A stretch of DNA of 33,844 nt. It comes from Myxococcales bacterium (GTDB lineage: Bacteria; Myxococcota_A; Polyangia; Palsa-1104; JAEUJZ01). The DNA is taken from the NCBI GenBank assembly GCA_016794465.1, contig JAEUKA010000008.1, forward strand, positions 1 to 33,844, read 5' to 3'. This document shows positions 15,552-24,866 of the stretch, in pieces. The translations under genes were made by a program, and so were the position numbers. Positions within the stretch are counted from its first letter, which is position 1. The number at the start of each line of letters is the position of its first letter. The notes below the pieces were generated by a model, which worked only from the letters and a program-made list of their open reading frames with translations, searched no databases and was not told where the DNA came from.

Positions 15552-16241
15552 ATGTCGCAGCGACCGGCCAATCACAATCATCCGCAGCCAGTCAGCGAGG
15601 AATCGCGTGTTGACTCGAGTGTTGAGTGGATCGACGCCATCGTGCGGCGATCTCTGCGCGACGGCATCAACCTGCGGCAGCAGCTGCTGGAAAATGAAAA
15701 GCAGAGTGCGGCGATTGCGGCGGTGGCGGGCAAGCTGCTGGCGGTGCTGGGGGCCGGTGGAACGCTGTTTTTGTGTGGCAACGGGGGCAGTGCTGCGGAC
15801 TGTCAGCACCTGGCGGCAGAGCTGACGGGGCGATTTTCCAAGCATCCTCGGCGCGGACTGCCGGCGGTGGCGCTGACGACCGACTCCTCGGCGCTGACGG
15901 CGATTGCCAATGACTTTGGGTACGAGCAGATCTTCTCGCGACAGATCGAGGCGCTCGGGCGGACTGGCGATGTGCTGCTGTGTATCTCGACCTCGGGAAA
16001 GTCGCCGAACGTGCTGCGAGCCGCCGAGCAAGCGCGCGCGCAGGGTCTGCTGGTGATGGCGCTAAGTGGTCCGAATCCCAGTGAGCTGTCGGCGCTGTCC
16101 GACCTGTCGATTTTGGTGCCGGGACAGACTCCGGATCGGATTCAGGAGCTGCACATCAGCGTCGGACACATCCTCTGTGAAGTGATCGATCAGGCCTTTG
16201 GGCGAGCATTTGTGGCCGGCCTGCCGCGCGTGGTGATCTAG
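15552..16241 (+). CDS. gmhA: Sedoheptulose 7-phosphate isomerase (phosphoheptose isomerase)
   Basis: A 229-residue SIS-domain isomerase that turns sedoheptulose 7-phosphate into D-glycero-D-manno-heptose 7-phosphate, the first step of all activated-heptose pathways. Diagnostic segments are CGNGGSAADCQHLAAEL, TDSSALTAIANDFGYEQIF and the phosphate-binding STSGKSPNVL. The C-terminal QELHISVGHILCEVID holds the metal/substrate His region typical of GmhA. The frame is open upstream to 15357, but ATG 15552 is preferred: it gives the usual length plus a short Pro/Asn/His N-terminal extension and lies just after the only good -10 element. gmhB follows after 3 nt, so the genes are cotranscribed. Confidence 0.92.
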   Translation: MSQRPANHNHPQPVSEESRVDSSVEWIDAIVRRSLRDGINLRQQLLENEKQSAAIAAVAGKLLAVLGAGGTLFLCGNGGSAADCQHLAAELTGRFSKHPRRGLPAVALTTDSSALTAIANDFGYEQIFSRQIEALGRTGDVLLCISTSGKSPNVLRAAEQARAQGLLVMALSGPNPSELSALSDLSILVPGQTPDRIQELHISVGHILCEVIDQAFGRAFVAGLPRVVI

Positions 16242-16244
16242 TCC

Positions 16245-16754
16245 GTGCGGCGCGCTGCATTTTTGGATCGGGACGGGACCCTGATTCACGATCCGGGCTA
16301 TCTGGGGGACCCGCAAAAAGTCGTCATTTTGGACGGAGTTCCCGAGGCGATTGTCCGCCTGCGCCGCGCCGGATTCCTGACTGTGGTGGTGACCAATCAG
16401 TCTGGAGTCGCGCGCGGATTTTACGATGAATCGGCGCTGCACGCGGTCAATCAGCGCATGACCGAGCTGCTCCTGGCGGCGCATCCCGAGGCGCAGCTTG
16501 ATGCCATTTATTACTGCTTACACGCGACGGAAGACGGCTGTGACTGTCGCAAGCCCAAGCCCGGAATGTTTCTGCGTGCGCAGGCCGAGCTGCACCTGGA
16601 TATGCCGGCCAGCGTGGCGATTGGCGATGCACCGCGTGACTGTGAAGCGGCTCTGCTGGCGGGGGTTGGGAGGGCGCAGCAGATTGGCGCGTCACCGCTG
16701 CCACCGTCGCTGTGGGCCGCAACCGAGCAGCTTGTGATCGGCAGCGCTTGGTAG
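16245..16754 (+). CDS. gmhB: D-glycero-D-manno-heptose 1,7-bisphosphate 7-phosphatase
   Basis: A 169-residue HAD-superfamily phosphatase that removes the C7 phosphate of heptose 1,7-bisphosphate. The nucleophile and general acid are Asp8 and Asp10 in FLDRDGTL; VTNQSGVARG is motif II. The lysine is in CDCRKPKPGM, preceded by Cys and His in YYCLHATEDGCDC, which together make the structural zinc site of the GmhB/histidinol-phosphatase family. IGDAPRDCEAA is the acidic motif IV. The alpha-anomer specificity is inferred from neighbouring hddA and hddC. The GTG start lies 3 nt after the gmhA stop. Confidence 0.92.
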   Translation: MRRAAFLDRDGTLIHDPGYLGDPQKVVILDGVPEAIVRLRRAGFLTVVVTNQSGVARGFYDESALHAVNQRMTELLLAAHPEAQLDAIYYCLHATEDGCDCRKPKPGMFLRAQAELHLDMPASVAIGDAPRDCEAALLAGVGRAQQIGASPLPPSLWAATEQLVIGSAW

Positions 16755-16776
16755 GCGTGTGACCTGGGGAGATTCC

Positions 16777-17922
16777 ATGAAAAAGCTCCGCATCCTCAAC
16801 CTTCCTCTTGAGCTGACAACGCTGGCCGCGAGCAAGCGCTACGGCTACAGCATGAGCATCGGGCTCGACGACGCGTTCCAGGCCGCGCAGGCCGACGTGC
16901 TGACGGTGCCAGCGCTGAGCGTGTGGCCTCCCGATCATCCGCCGACGCGCTGGCTGGCTCATCTCAAAGAGATCATCGGCAGTCGCTCCTTCGATCAGGT
17001 CTGGATCGAGATGCAGTACAGCAACTTGAGTCCCGATCTGCTCGATTTTTTGGCCAACCTGGCGCCGGTCCGCGTCGGGCTGATGACCGAGTCACGGGTC
17101 CTGTATCGCGGCGAATACGACCAGCTGTTTTCCGATCTGCCGGCGGTGTTTCTGCGGCGGCTGCCGTACCTGACCCACGTGCTGTTTCCGGATGAACAGG
17201 ATGTGGACTCCCTTGCCGAATATCCGGGGGTCCGCGCGGTCTTCCTGCCGGTGTTTGTGAATCGCCAGTTTGTCGTCGAGAATCCGCCTCCTCCGGCGCA
17301 TAATCGGGCGACGTTTCTTGGGCGACTCCTTCACGATCGCAAGACGCTGCTGGAACATCCCGCGCTCTCCAACATGGTCGAGTTTGTCGATGCGATCGGC
17401 GAGGAAGAGGACTACCGACTGCGTCACTTCGATGCCATCAGTCGCTTCTTTTCCGCTTCCACGGACAGGGTGCCGCGCGACCAGACCCGGCTCGATTTTC
17501 TCGTCGGGGGACTGGCTGCCCAAGTGGAAGCGCTGCGCAGTCAAAAGACCTATTCCCATCAGCTGATGATGCGCGCGGTGCAAAAGGGAATTGCCAACCT
17601 GAACCTGCGATCGTTTTCGGCGCTGTTTTCCTCACGAGTGGTCGAGACGATGGCTGCCGGTCAGTGCGTGATTTCCTACGCGGTTCCCGATCGCCCCCGC
17701 ACCAATGCGCTGTTTGAAGATGGACAGGAAATCCTGCTGTTCGATGATCAGCGTCCTGAGTCCCTGGCCGATAAGATCCAGTTCCTCCGCAACAATCCCG
17801 CCGAGCGTGCCGCGCTGATCCGCAGGAGCCAAGCCAAAGTCCTGGCCTTCCATACCACCGAAAAGCGAGTTGAGCAGCTCCTCCACTGGATCGAAACCGG
17901 CGACGAGCCGCGCTATTCCTAA
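16777..17922 (+). CDS. Glycosyltransferase, GT4/CgeB-like
   Basis: A 381-residue cytoplasmic protein whose C-terminal third matches the Glyco_trans_1_2/CgeB type: SSRVVETMAAGQCVISYAVP, then NALFEDGQEILLFDD and a periodic helix (LADKIQFLRNNPAERAAL). This region binds the nucleotide of the sugar donor in GT-B enzymes, with the Glu of VVETMAAG contacting ribose. The N-terminal half has no recognisable signature and should bind the acceptor. ATG 16777 is chosen over GTG 16759 because GGGGAG ends 5 nt before it. It follows gmhB by 22 nt, so it may transfer the modified GDP-heptose made here, although donor and acceptor are not shown by sequence. No membrane helices are seen. Confidence 0.82.
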   Translation: MKKLRILNLPLELTTLAASKRYGYSMSIGLDDAFQAAQADVLTVPALSVWPPDHPPTRWLAHLKEIIGSRSFDQVWIEMQYSNLSPDLLDFLANLAPVRVGLMTESRVLYRGEYDQLFSDLPAVFLRRLPYLTHVLFPDEQDVDSLAEYPGVRAVFLPVFVNRQFVVENPPPPAHNRATFLGRLLHDRKTLLEHPALSNMVEFVDAIGEEEDYRLRHFDAISRFFSASTDRVPRDQTRLDFLVGGLAAQVEALRSQKTYSHQLMMRAVQKGIANLNLRSFSALFSSRVVETMAAGQCVISYAVPDRPRTNALFEDGQEILLFDDQRPESLADKIQFLRNNPAERAALIRRSQAKVLAFHTTEKRVEQLLHWIETGDEPRYS

Positions 17923-17964
17923 CCGCAGTCTGTGCCGCATGGCTCGCCGATTGGGAATGTCCGC

Positions 17965-18597
17965 ATGACGCCGCTTCCGCCTCCCCGTTTGTTTGTGATC
18001 ATGGCCGCGAGTGCACCGACTGCGGTCATCATTCGCAGGGGTCCGGCTGCGTGGGTGAGGCTGACGCTGTGGAATACCAAGCAGGACCAGTTCACGCCGG
18101 GCTCGTGGTTTCGCGGGCGAATCTATGCAGAGAAGTGCGATCTGTCTCCCGATGGCGAGCTGTTTCTGTATGCGGCGCACCAAGGGAGGCGCTTGCAGAC
18201 GAGCTACAGTGACTCGTGGACGGCGCTGAGTCGACCCCCGTGGCTGCATGCGCTGGTGCTGTGGCCGATGTCTACGACCTACGGAGGCGGCGGGCGCTTC
18301 GTTGGGAATCGGCAAGTGATCTTGCGCGGCGCGGGGAAGACGCATCCTCTGCATCCGCTGCAGGGCGTCGAAGTGGTGAGCGGGGAAGCGCCGTATCACC
18401 GCTCGACCCGCGAAGTCGAGGATGCGGACTGGTCCGGGCGCGATCAGCAGAATCGACTGGTGTTCACAGCGGGCGGACGGGTGTGGACACGGACTGGCGG
18501 AACAGATGTCGAGCTGGCGGACTTTCGTGACGAGCGACCCAATCCCGAGCCTCCTCCCGCCCAGGCCAAGCGCGCCATGCTGAAGAAGCGCTCGTGA
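17965..18597 (+). CDS. Uncharacterised conserved-type protein
   Basis: A protein of about 210 residues without signal peptide or membrane helix, function unknown. Visible features are RLTLWNTKQDQFTPGSWF, RIYAEKCDLSPDGELFLY and ALSRPPWLHALVLWP, followed by a YGGGGRF loop. This alternation of short strands, with SPDGELFLYAA similar to a beta-propeller blade, suggests a WD/TolB-like fold fragment but is too short for a propeller. Similar hypothetical proteins occur in other bacteria, from memory. ATG 17965 is preferred (GGGA 9 nt upstream); GTG 17932 is in frame. It lies 42 nt after the glycosyltransferase and converges with the alpha-2-macroglobulin gene, with no obvious role in the sugar pathway. 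Confidence 0.65.
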   Translation: MTPLPPPRLFVIMAASAPTAVIIRRGPAAWVRLTLWNTKQDQFTPGSWFRGRIYAEKCDLSPDGELFLYAAHQGRRLQTSYSDSWTALSRPPWLHALVLWPMSTTYGGGGRFVGNRQVILRGAGKTHPLHPLQGVEVVSGEAPYHRSTREVEDADWSGRDQQNRLVFTAGGRVWTRTGGTDVELADFRDERPNPEPPPAQAKRAMLKKRS

Positions 18598-18636
18598 ACT
18601 CCTCCGCGCGACGCGCTTGCAGGTTCTAGCGGACTC

Positions 18637-21600
18637 CTACTTCTGCGCGCCGATGTGGATCATGTGACCGGCGGAGTAGGCGGTGAACTCGGGGGCATAC
18701 ATCGACTGAATGGTCGCTGGACCGACGCGGAAGTGCCCGGCCAGGTTGGCGCGTAGCCGATACTTGAAGGTGTACTGACCCGCCGGGAGCTGCTCGAAAA
18801 AGAAGTTGGTACCACTGTCTCGTACCTCTTCATACCAGCCGATTCCTAGGTCCCACTTGTAGCGCGACACCGTCGTATCGGGCTCTAGTCCGGCGGCGCG
18901 CGGGTCCCGCAGATGGACATACTCTGCCGCGTGCTTGGTGCGCAGAGACAGCTGCACTTCGATCTCATCCCCCGGCTGAATCATCGCTCCTTCCGCAAGC
19001 GGTGACAGCGTCCATTCCTTGCCATTGTTTTGGCGCAGGAAGTACTTGCGATCGACGTGGAAGAAGTCGCCCTGGCTCTCCGTCGGTAGCTTGTCCGTGG
19101 AGAAGTGCCAGGTGGTCGATGCAAACATGAAGCCCTTGGTGGCTTTTTCTACTTTCACGGTGTGATGTTTTTGCGGCTCGATCTGCGCACCGGGAAGAAT
19201 GATCTGCGTCTTTCCTACGTACTTGTCGGGCTCAAAGCCAAACTTCTGCACCATCGGACCGACCGATACGGTGGCTTCCTCACGGACTCCCAGCGACTTG
19301 TCTTGGCGCAGATAGTGAACCAAGGAATAGATCACCTCTGCCGTCGCCCGTGTCGACTTCCACTGGCTCAGTTTTTTGTTCAGGAGCAGCCACAGCACCA
19401 GCCCGTCTTTCTTGGCATTCTGCGGGTCCAGCTCCATCAGCACCCGCAGCGCAAACGCGTGCGACTCAATCGTGTCGTTGTACCAGAGCCACGAGCGGTC
19501 TTCCTTGGCCCAGAACGTCCCCTGATCCGGCACCGTCTTCGCCGAGTCCATCACCGAGTCCCACACCAGCTTGGCATCCTGCGGCCTTCCCATCCGCTTG
19601 AGCGTCAGTGCCAGCAGTCCTTTGATGTACGGCGAGTGTTTTTTCCAGTGCTTGAACGTGTAGTCGAGGATCTCTTTGCGCTCGCTCATCGAGAGTGCAT
19701 CCCCCGTAAAGGAGGAGTCCGGATACGCCGTCGCCACGTAGTTGAGGAGAGTCAGGAACTCCCAACAGCACTCCTCTTTCTTCATCAGCTTTACGTAGTC
19801 CTGCCGATAGTGCTGCGCCAAGTAATTCCAGCCGCGCTGCACCAGGTCTTTGGGAATGTCGATCTTGAACTCAGTCGCGCGCGCAAAGCCGCTCATCAGA
19901 TACAGCGTCATGTACGGACTCGGCGGACCACCGGGGAACCAGGGAAAGCCTCCCGACGAGGTCTGCACCTTGCGGAGCCGATGCAGAGCCGAGTCCCGCT
20001 GCGCCTGCGCAACCTGCGGATCGAGCGTATTTAACATCGGGAGTCCGGGATCGCGCCCTCCCTTCGACCGCTCCAGCCACGGGGATTCCTCAAGTGTCAT
20101 CTTGCGGTTGGGATCACTTGCATCCCAGGGCTCAAGCTGCGTGTTTCTGCGACTGAACTCTTCCGCCGCTTTGGCAACCTGCGGAAACTCGCGATACACC
20201 GACGAGACAATCCCGGTCGAAAGGAATCGATTGAGCGTCTGTTCCACGCACTCATACGGATAGCTGACCAGATACGGCAGCGCCTGCAGCACCGTGTAAA
20301 ACAGCTGCGTATCCAGCGTCACCACCAGCTGCTCGTTGATCAGCGTCGGATCGTCATTCCGCTTCAGATCCTCGAACGTCATGGTGCGCGAGTCTTTGTC
20401 CCGCAGCGTCACAAAGCGCGACTGAGCAAGGTGCATACGGCTCGGCAGCACCGGCAGCGGACGCAGCTCGCCATCGGCAAAGTCGGCGGCTTGGGCGGTT
20501 ACTTTGAAGGCAAACACACCCACTTGACGCGGCGCCGAAAGGGGGAAGGTCAGGCTGACTCCTTTGCCCGGCTCGACGGAAAACGGCTGGCTGGGAGTCC
20601 GGACCTGGAACAGCGGCAGCACACTCTGCTGCGTCTCTGGATCGAAGATCTCCAGCTGGAGCTTGCCCGCAAGCGGCTTGTCGCCGGCGTTGCTCACCAT
20701 CACCTTCAGATCAGCGCTGTCGGCCTCGCGGAAGAAGCGCGGCAGATAGGGACGGACCACCAGCTCCTTGACGGTGCGGACCTCGCGGCGCTCGCTCGCT
20801 CCCGACAGATCGCGGGTCAGCGCGTGGACCCACACATTCCACGAGGTCACCGAGTCCGGAACCGTAAACTCAATCGCGGCACTGCCATCTTTTTCGGTCA
20901 GCAGCTGCGGAACAAAGAACGCTGTCTCGGAAAAGTTCGATCGCAGCGTACTGCCCGAGTCGGCTGGCTGGTCGGCGGCGGCGCCGTTTCCTGGGGCTTC
21001 CTTTTTGGGTGCTGCCTTGGACTCTTCGCGGTCTTTGCCCGAGTCGGGACTGGCTGCTGCGGTTTCGGCCATTGGCTCGGGAGCAGGCGCCCCCGCGGAC
21101 TTCGGGGACGCCATTTCCACCGAGGGCGGCAGCATTGCTCCACCCGGAGCCATCATCCGCATCCGTCCAAACCCCATCCCACCGCGCCCGCCTGGACCTC
21201 CGATTCCATAGCTGTCCGGGAACACCAGCTGGTCGCCGCTTAAAGACGACACGCTGACGCTGTCCCAGATGCTGTTGGAATAGATCCACTGCGGATGCTG
21301 GCTGTCGAGGTTGACCCGACCGTAGGCGATGCTGCTGCGGCTCGGATACAAGCCGGCAATCGACGGTGGCGAGTGCGGCGCAAAGACATCCAGGCTGCGG
21401 TCGTACATGTAGGCAAGCAGCTCGACCATGCCGGTGCCCAGCAGGTTGTCCTGCGGCCCGCGCACCGTGACGCGCCAAGTCTCCTTTTGACCTGGCCGCA
21501 GCTTGTCGCGCAGCGTCGAGAACGTCACCTTCAGATCCTTGTTGTCCCACGGCACCGCAATCGCCAGGCTGCGCGCCAGGTACTGGTGATCACGCACTGC

Positions 21601-24600
21601 CCACACCTGCACGCCGATGCCGCCGCGATCCTCTTCCCCGATTGGCAGCTCGATCACGCTCGCGCCATCACCCGGCAGCAGCCGTCGCGACAGCAGCTTG
21701 CCGTCTCGAAACAGCTCCAGAAACAGCGTCTGATCCGGCAGTCCCGACGAGATCAGCAGGCGCGCTTTGTCCCCCACCTTGACCTGCGTCCGCTCCGCCG
21801 ACACCAGCAGCGGCAGCGCCAGCTTGGTCTTGGCATCGGCAATCACCAGCTCCTTCCACGCCTCAGCCGTTGCGCCGAACTCGTCTTGGGTCTTGTAGCG
21901 CAGCCGATACGCACCCGGCGGCAGCTCGGGCAGCGTCACCACCGCCGTGCCATCCGCACCGTGCGTCAGCTTGCCCTGCGCCTTCACCGCACCATCGGCA
22001 AACGTCGCCAGGATCGACTCGGCTTGGCGGCTGCGATCCCAGCGCGGAAACTGCTGGTCCCCCGGCGTCTTCCACGGCTTGACCTGCTTGTCGTCACGCG
22101 GAGGCTCGGGGCGCGGCTGCTCCGCCGGCGTCAGCGTCTTCGGCGGCGACTGCAAAGCAAACAGCTGATAGCTACCTTCCCCGGCGCGCGGCGTCCCGTC
22201 GAGACTCTGGCGCCGAATGGTCAGCTTCTCTGTGCTGCCTTTGGCGACAAAGCCGACTTCACTTGTGATCTGGGCCTCGACCGCGACGAAGCCAAGCCGG
22301 AAGCTGCGCTTGGCCGAGCGTGTCTCGCCCCCGTCATCCGTGAGATCGGCGCTGACGGCGTAGGAATAGGTCAGGAACTTGCCCTTGCGCTCATCGGCTT
22401 CGGGCGTAAACGCAATCTCGAAGCTGCCATCTTGGCGCAGCTCGGAAGTCCCCGAGGCCACCGTCTGCTCGCTGCTGCCGCCGTCTTCTCCGCCGCCAAA
22501 GCCGAAGTAACCCCACCACCACGGATAGAAGGTCTGGCGCTTGATCCGCCACTTGATCCGGCCCTCGGTGACCGGCAGTCCGAAGTAGTACTTCGCTTCG
22601 CCAACCAGCGTCGCCGGTCGGTTCAGGCGCAGCGCCACTTGCGGGTCTTTGAGGCTGACCTCGAACGTCGGTCGCTTGTATTCCTCGACTTTCAGATAGG
22701 CGCTGCCGTGGAAGCCGGTCGTCTCGATGCGCCAGTTGCCGAGCAGTCGCCCGGTCGGAATCAGGAACTCGCCCGCCGCCGTACCGAACTCATTGGTCCG
22801 CACCTGCGCCGTCGCCACCTGCTGACTGTTTGGATCGAGCAGCCGCACCTGCACCGTTGCCTCGCGCGCCACCTTGAGCTTGCCCTGGTGCTGCTTGCCC
22901 TCGTACGCGACCACTTTCCACAGCAGCTTTTGGCTTGGCCGATAGATGCTGCGGTCGGTAAACACCAAGGCCGCTTGATGCGCCGATGGCTCGTGCTCAT
23001 TGCCCAGGTAATAGGTGTTCGGATCAATCGAGCGGTCCCGGCCCAGCTCCGCCAGCACGAACACGCCGCTGCTGCCGACCGATGGAAACTGCACGTAGCC
23101 GGTCTTGTCGGTCTTCTGCTCCAGCAGGCTCTTGTGCTTTTCCTGCCAGTTTTGGCGATACAGGCGAACCTGCGCGCCCTCGACTGGCCGACCCGTCTCG
23201 CCCGACACCACCGTCACATCGACCGTGCCGCCGCGCGTCCGGCTCTGGATGATGAGGTCGGTCACGATCAAGTTCATCGCCTGGACGCGGTTCTTCGACT
23301 CGCGGAAGTCCGGCAGATACGACGCCATCACCACATACGCGCCCGGTCCCGTGAGCGGCGGCGTCACGAACGTGGTGTGGCTGTGAAAGTCCGGCGTCGC
23401 CGGCAGCTCAACGGTCCACTCGGCGCTCGGTCGCTTGTTGACGATCGCGCGCATCTCCTGATAGCCCCACAGCAGGTTGTAGTCCTTCGACGACTCGATG
23501 CGGCTCTTCAGGTCCTGCTCGTAGGCGCGGAAGTACAGCTTGCCGAGGTTCTTGTGCGTCACCTGAATCGACCGCTTGCGCGCGCCATCGACCAGCATGC
23601 TCGCCAGCTGAAAGTCCGGCGCCTCGATCGACCGCAGAAGCGATAGGCAGCTCTGACCGCCGTACGACTTCGGGAACGCCTTGTGACCTTGCTCGGCCAG
23701 GCTGCGTGCCCGCGCAAGATCACCGCTCGCCCGCACCCACTGCGCCAGCAGCGCTTGACCGCGCGCCCACCACTCCCGACCTTGGTGCGCCGGCAGCAGC
23801 TTCTGTTCCAGATATGCAATCGTCGCGTCGCGGTCGGCTTTTTCGGCAAACGAGCTGTGCAGCCGCTCGGTCCGGGTCAGGCGCGCCTCGAGCTGTCCGT
23901 CGGCGTTCCCTTGCTGCAAGTGCCACGACTCCAGGTCCCCGAGCACGCGCGCAATCTTGGTCAGCGGATGCTGGCTGGGATCATCGAGCTTGCCCTGCTG
24001 GTCGGGCCCCGCCGGATCATTCAATAGCTTCGCAAACGGCAGCCGGAACACGTCGTTCGACTGCTCGGGAGTCCAGCCCTCGGTGTTGGCCAGGTGCTCG
24101 ACGATAAGGTACGACACCACGTCGCGCAGCGTGCCGCGAATGTGCGGCGGATAGCTGTTCGGCGTCACATACGGAGCCAGCGCTTTGACCGGCAGACTGC
24201 CCAGCTCGACCCGCCGCAGCCACAGCTTTTGATACGACCGCGCCGCTTCCAAAAACAGCTGCTCTTTGGTCCACGCCTTCAGATCGACCGCTTCCTTGCT
24301 CTCGACCTTCTCGCGCTTGCCAATCTCCCACGAGTACGCCGACAGGTACGTCATCAGCGAGTGCGCGTAGTACAGCTCCAGCGCCGCCTGCGACAGCGAG
24401 TCCTGCGGCCACGGCTGCTCGCGCAGGAAGCGCACCGCCGTCTCATAGCCATGCAGGCCAATCTGTAGCTGCACGTCTTTGATCAGCGTCTCGGTCCACT
24501 CCTCGCCGTTGCCGCTCTGCTTGGCCACGTCGCGGATGCTGGCAATGAGCGTGCGCGCCTCCTCCAGCTTCTGCTCTTCGATCAGCTTATCGACCTGTTT

Positions 24601-24798
24601 CCACTGCTTCGACCTGGGCATGCTGGTCCTTCCTTCTGGGGGCTTGTCCGACGTAGGTGAAGAGGCGGCATGAGCATCACCGACCGCAGAAACCTCATCA
24701 CGGCCACGGTCACACGCTGCCGGACCAAGCAGCAGCGCAGAGAGCAGGACGTTTACCCACAAGACCCGCAGGGACTGACTTCGCGGAGGCTGATACAT
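18637..24798 (-). CDS. Alpha-2-macroglobulin-family lipoprotein with thioester motif
   Basis: A 2053-residue protein; ATG 24798 is chosen because it starts a lipoprotein signal ending GPAAC, whereas the longer frame to 24909 adds a non-signal extension. It would be exported and lipidated, then act in the periplasm or at the surface by trapping attacking proteases. After an N-terminal helical repeat region (about 50-440) come macroglobulin-like beta domains. A Gly/Met then Ala/Pro/Glu-rich stretch (about 1195-1285) is a likely bait region. The thioester motif is Cys1517-Val-Glu-Gln1520 in SYPYECVEQTLNRF, at the start of an alpha/alpha-toroid rich in helices. A C-terminal receptor-like domain ends the protein. 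The family is known from E. coli YfhM, but no penicillin-binding protein 1C gene adjoins here. It has its own transcription unit, divergent from the DsbA-repeat gene. Confidence 0.92.
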   Translation of the reverse strand: MYQPPRSQSLRVLWVNVLLSALLLGPAACDRGRDEVSAVGDAHAASSPTSDKPPEGRTSMPRSKQWKQVDKLIEEQKLEEARTLIASIRDVAKQSGNGEEWTETLIKDVQLQIGLHGYETAVRFLREQPWPQDSLSQAALELYYAHSLMTYLSAYSWEIGKREKVESKEAVDLKAWTKEQLFLEAARSYQKLWLRRVELGSLPVKALAPYVTPNSYPPHIRGTLRDVVSYLIVEHLANTEGWTPEQSNDVFRLPFAKLLNDPAGPDQQGKLDDPSQHPLTKIARVLGDLESWHLQQGNADGQLEARLTRTERLHSSFAEKADRDATIAYLEQKLLPAHQGREWWARGQALLAQWVRASGDLARARSLAEQGHKAFPKSYGGQSCLSLLRSIEAPDFQLASMLVDGARKRSIQVTHKNLGKLYFRAYEQDLKSRIESSKDYNLLWGYQEMRAIVNKRPSAEWTVELPATPDFHSHTTFVTPPLTGPGAYVVMASYLPDFRESKNRVQAMNLIVTDLIIQSRTRGGTVDVTVVSGETGRPVEGAQVRLYRQNWQEKHKSLLEQKTDKTGYVQFPSVGSSGVFVLAELGRDRSIDPNTYYLGNEHEPSAHQAALVFTDRSIYRPSQKLLWKVVAYEGKQHQGKLKVAREATVQVRLLDPNSQQVATAQVRTNEFGTAAGEFLIPTGRLLGNWRIETTGFHGSAYLKVEEYKRPTFEVSLKDPQVALRLNRPATLVGEAKYYFGLPVTEGRIKWRIKRQTFYPWWWGYFGFGGGEDGGSSEQTVASGTSELRQDGSFEIAFTPEADERKGKFLTYSYAVSADLTDDGGETRSAKRSFRLGFVAVEAQITSEVGFVAKGSTEKLTIRRQSLDGTPRAGEGSYQLFALQSPPKTLTPAEQPRPEPPRDDKQVKPWKTPGDQQFPRWDRSRQAESILATFADGAVKAQGKLTHGADGTAVVTLPELPPGAYRLRYKTQDEFGATAEAWKELVIADAKTKLALPLLVSAERTQVKVGDKARLLISSGLPDQTLFLELFRDGKLLSRRLLPGDGASVIELPIGEEDRGGIGVQVWAVRDHQYLARSLAIAVPWDNKDLKVTFSTLRDKLRPGQKETWRVTVRGPQDNLLGTGMVELLAYMYDRSLDVFAPHSPPSIAGLYPSRSSIAYGRVNLDSQHPQWIYSNSIWDSVSVSSLSGDQLVFPDSYGIGGPGGRGGMGFGRMRMMAPGGAMLPPSVEMASPKSAGAPAPEPMAETAAASPDSGKDREESKAAPKKEAPGNGAAADQPADSGSTLRSNFSETAFFVPQLLTEKDGSAAIEFTVPDSVTSWNVWVHALTRDLSGASERREVRTVKELVVRPYLPRFFREADSADLKVMVSNAGDKPLAGKLQLEIFDPETQQSVLPLFQVRTPSQPFSVEPGKGVSLTFPLSAPRQVGVFAFKVTAQAADFADGELRPLPVLPSRMHLAQSRFVTLRDKDSRTMTFEDLKRNDDPTLINEQLVVTLDTQLFYTVLQALPYLVSYPYECVEQTLNRFLSTGIVSSVYREFPQVAKAAEEFSRRNTQLEPWDASDPNRKMTLEESPWLERSKGGRDPGLPMLNTLDPQVAQAQRDSALHRLRKVQTSSGGFPWFPGGPPSPYMTLYLMSGFARATEFKIDIPKDLVQRGWNYLAQHYRQDYVKLMKKEECCWEFLTLLNYVATAYPDSSFTGDALSMSERKEILDYTFKHWKKHSPYIKGLLALTLKRMGRPQDAKLVWDSVMDSAKTVPDQGTFWAKEDRSWLWYNDTIESHAFALRVLMELDPQNAKKDGLVLWLLLNKKLSQWKSTRATAEVIYSLVHYLRQDKSLGVREEATVSVGPMVQKFGFEPDKYVGKTQIILPGAQIEPQKHHTVKVEKATKGFMFASTTWHFSTDKLPTESQGDFFHVDRKYFLRQNNGKEWTLSPLAEGAMIQPGDEIEVQLSLRTKHAAEYVHLRDPRAAGLEPDTTVSRYKWDLGIGWYEEVRDSGTNFFFEQLPAGQYTFKYRLRANLAGHFRVGPATIQSMYAPEFTAYSAGHMIHIGAQK

Positions 24799-24866
24799 AC
24801 CCAGCAGAATACCGCACTTCCGACGCAAGCGGCGAAAGGCGGCAGATCCCGGTCTTTCCAACCAAG

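Noticed and set aside
21295..23646. Long plus-strand open frame of 783 codons
   Set aside because: It lies antisense to the alpha-2-macroglobulin gene, is rich in Arg, Gln and His, and shows no domain. It is a by-product of GC-rich codon bias.
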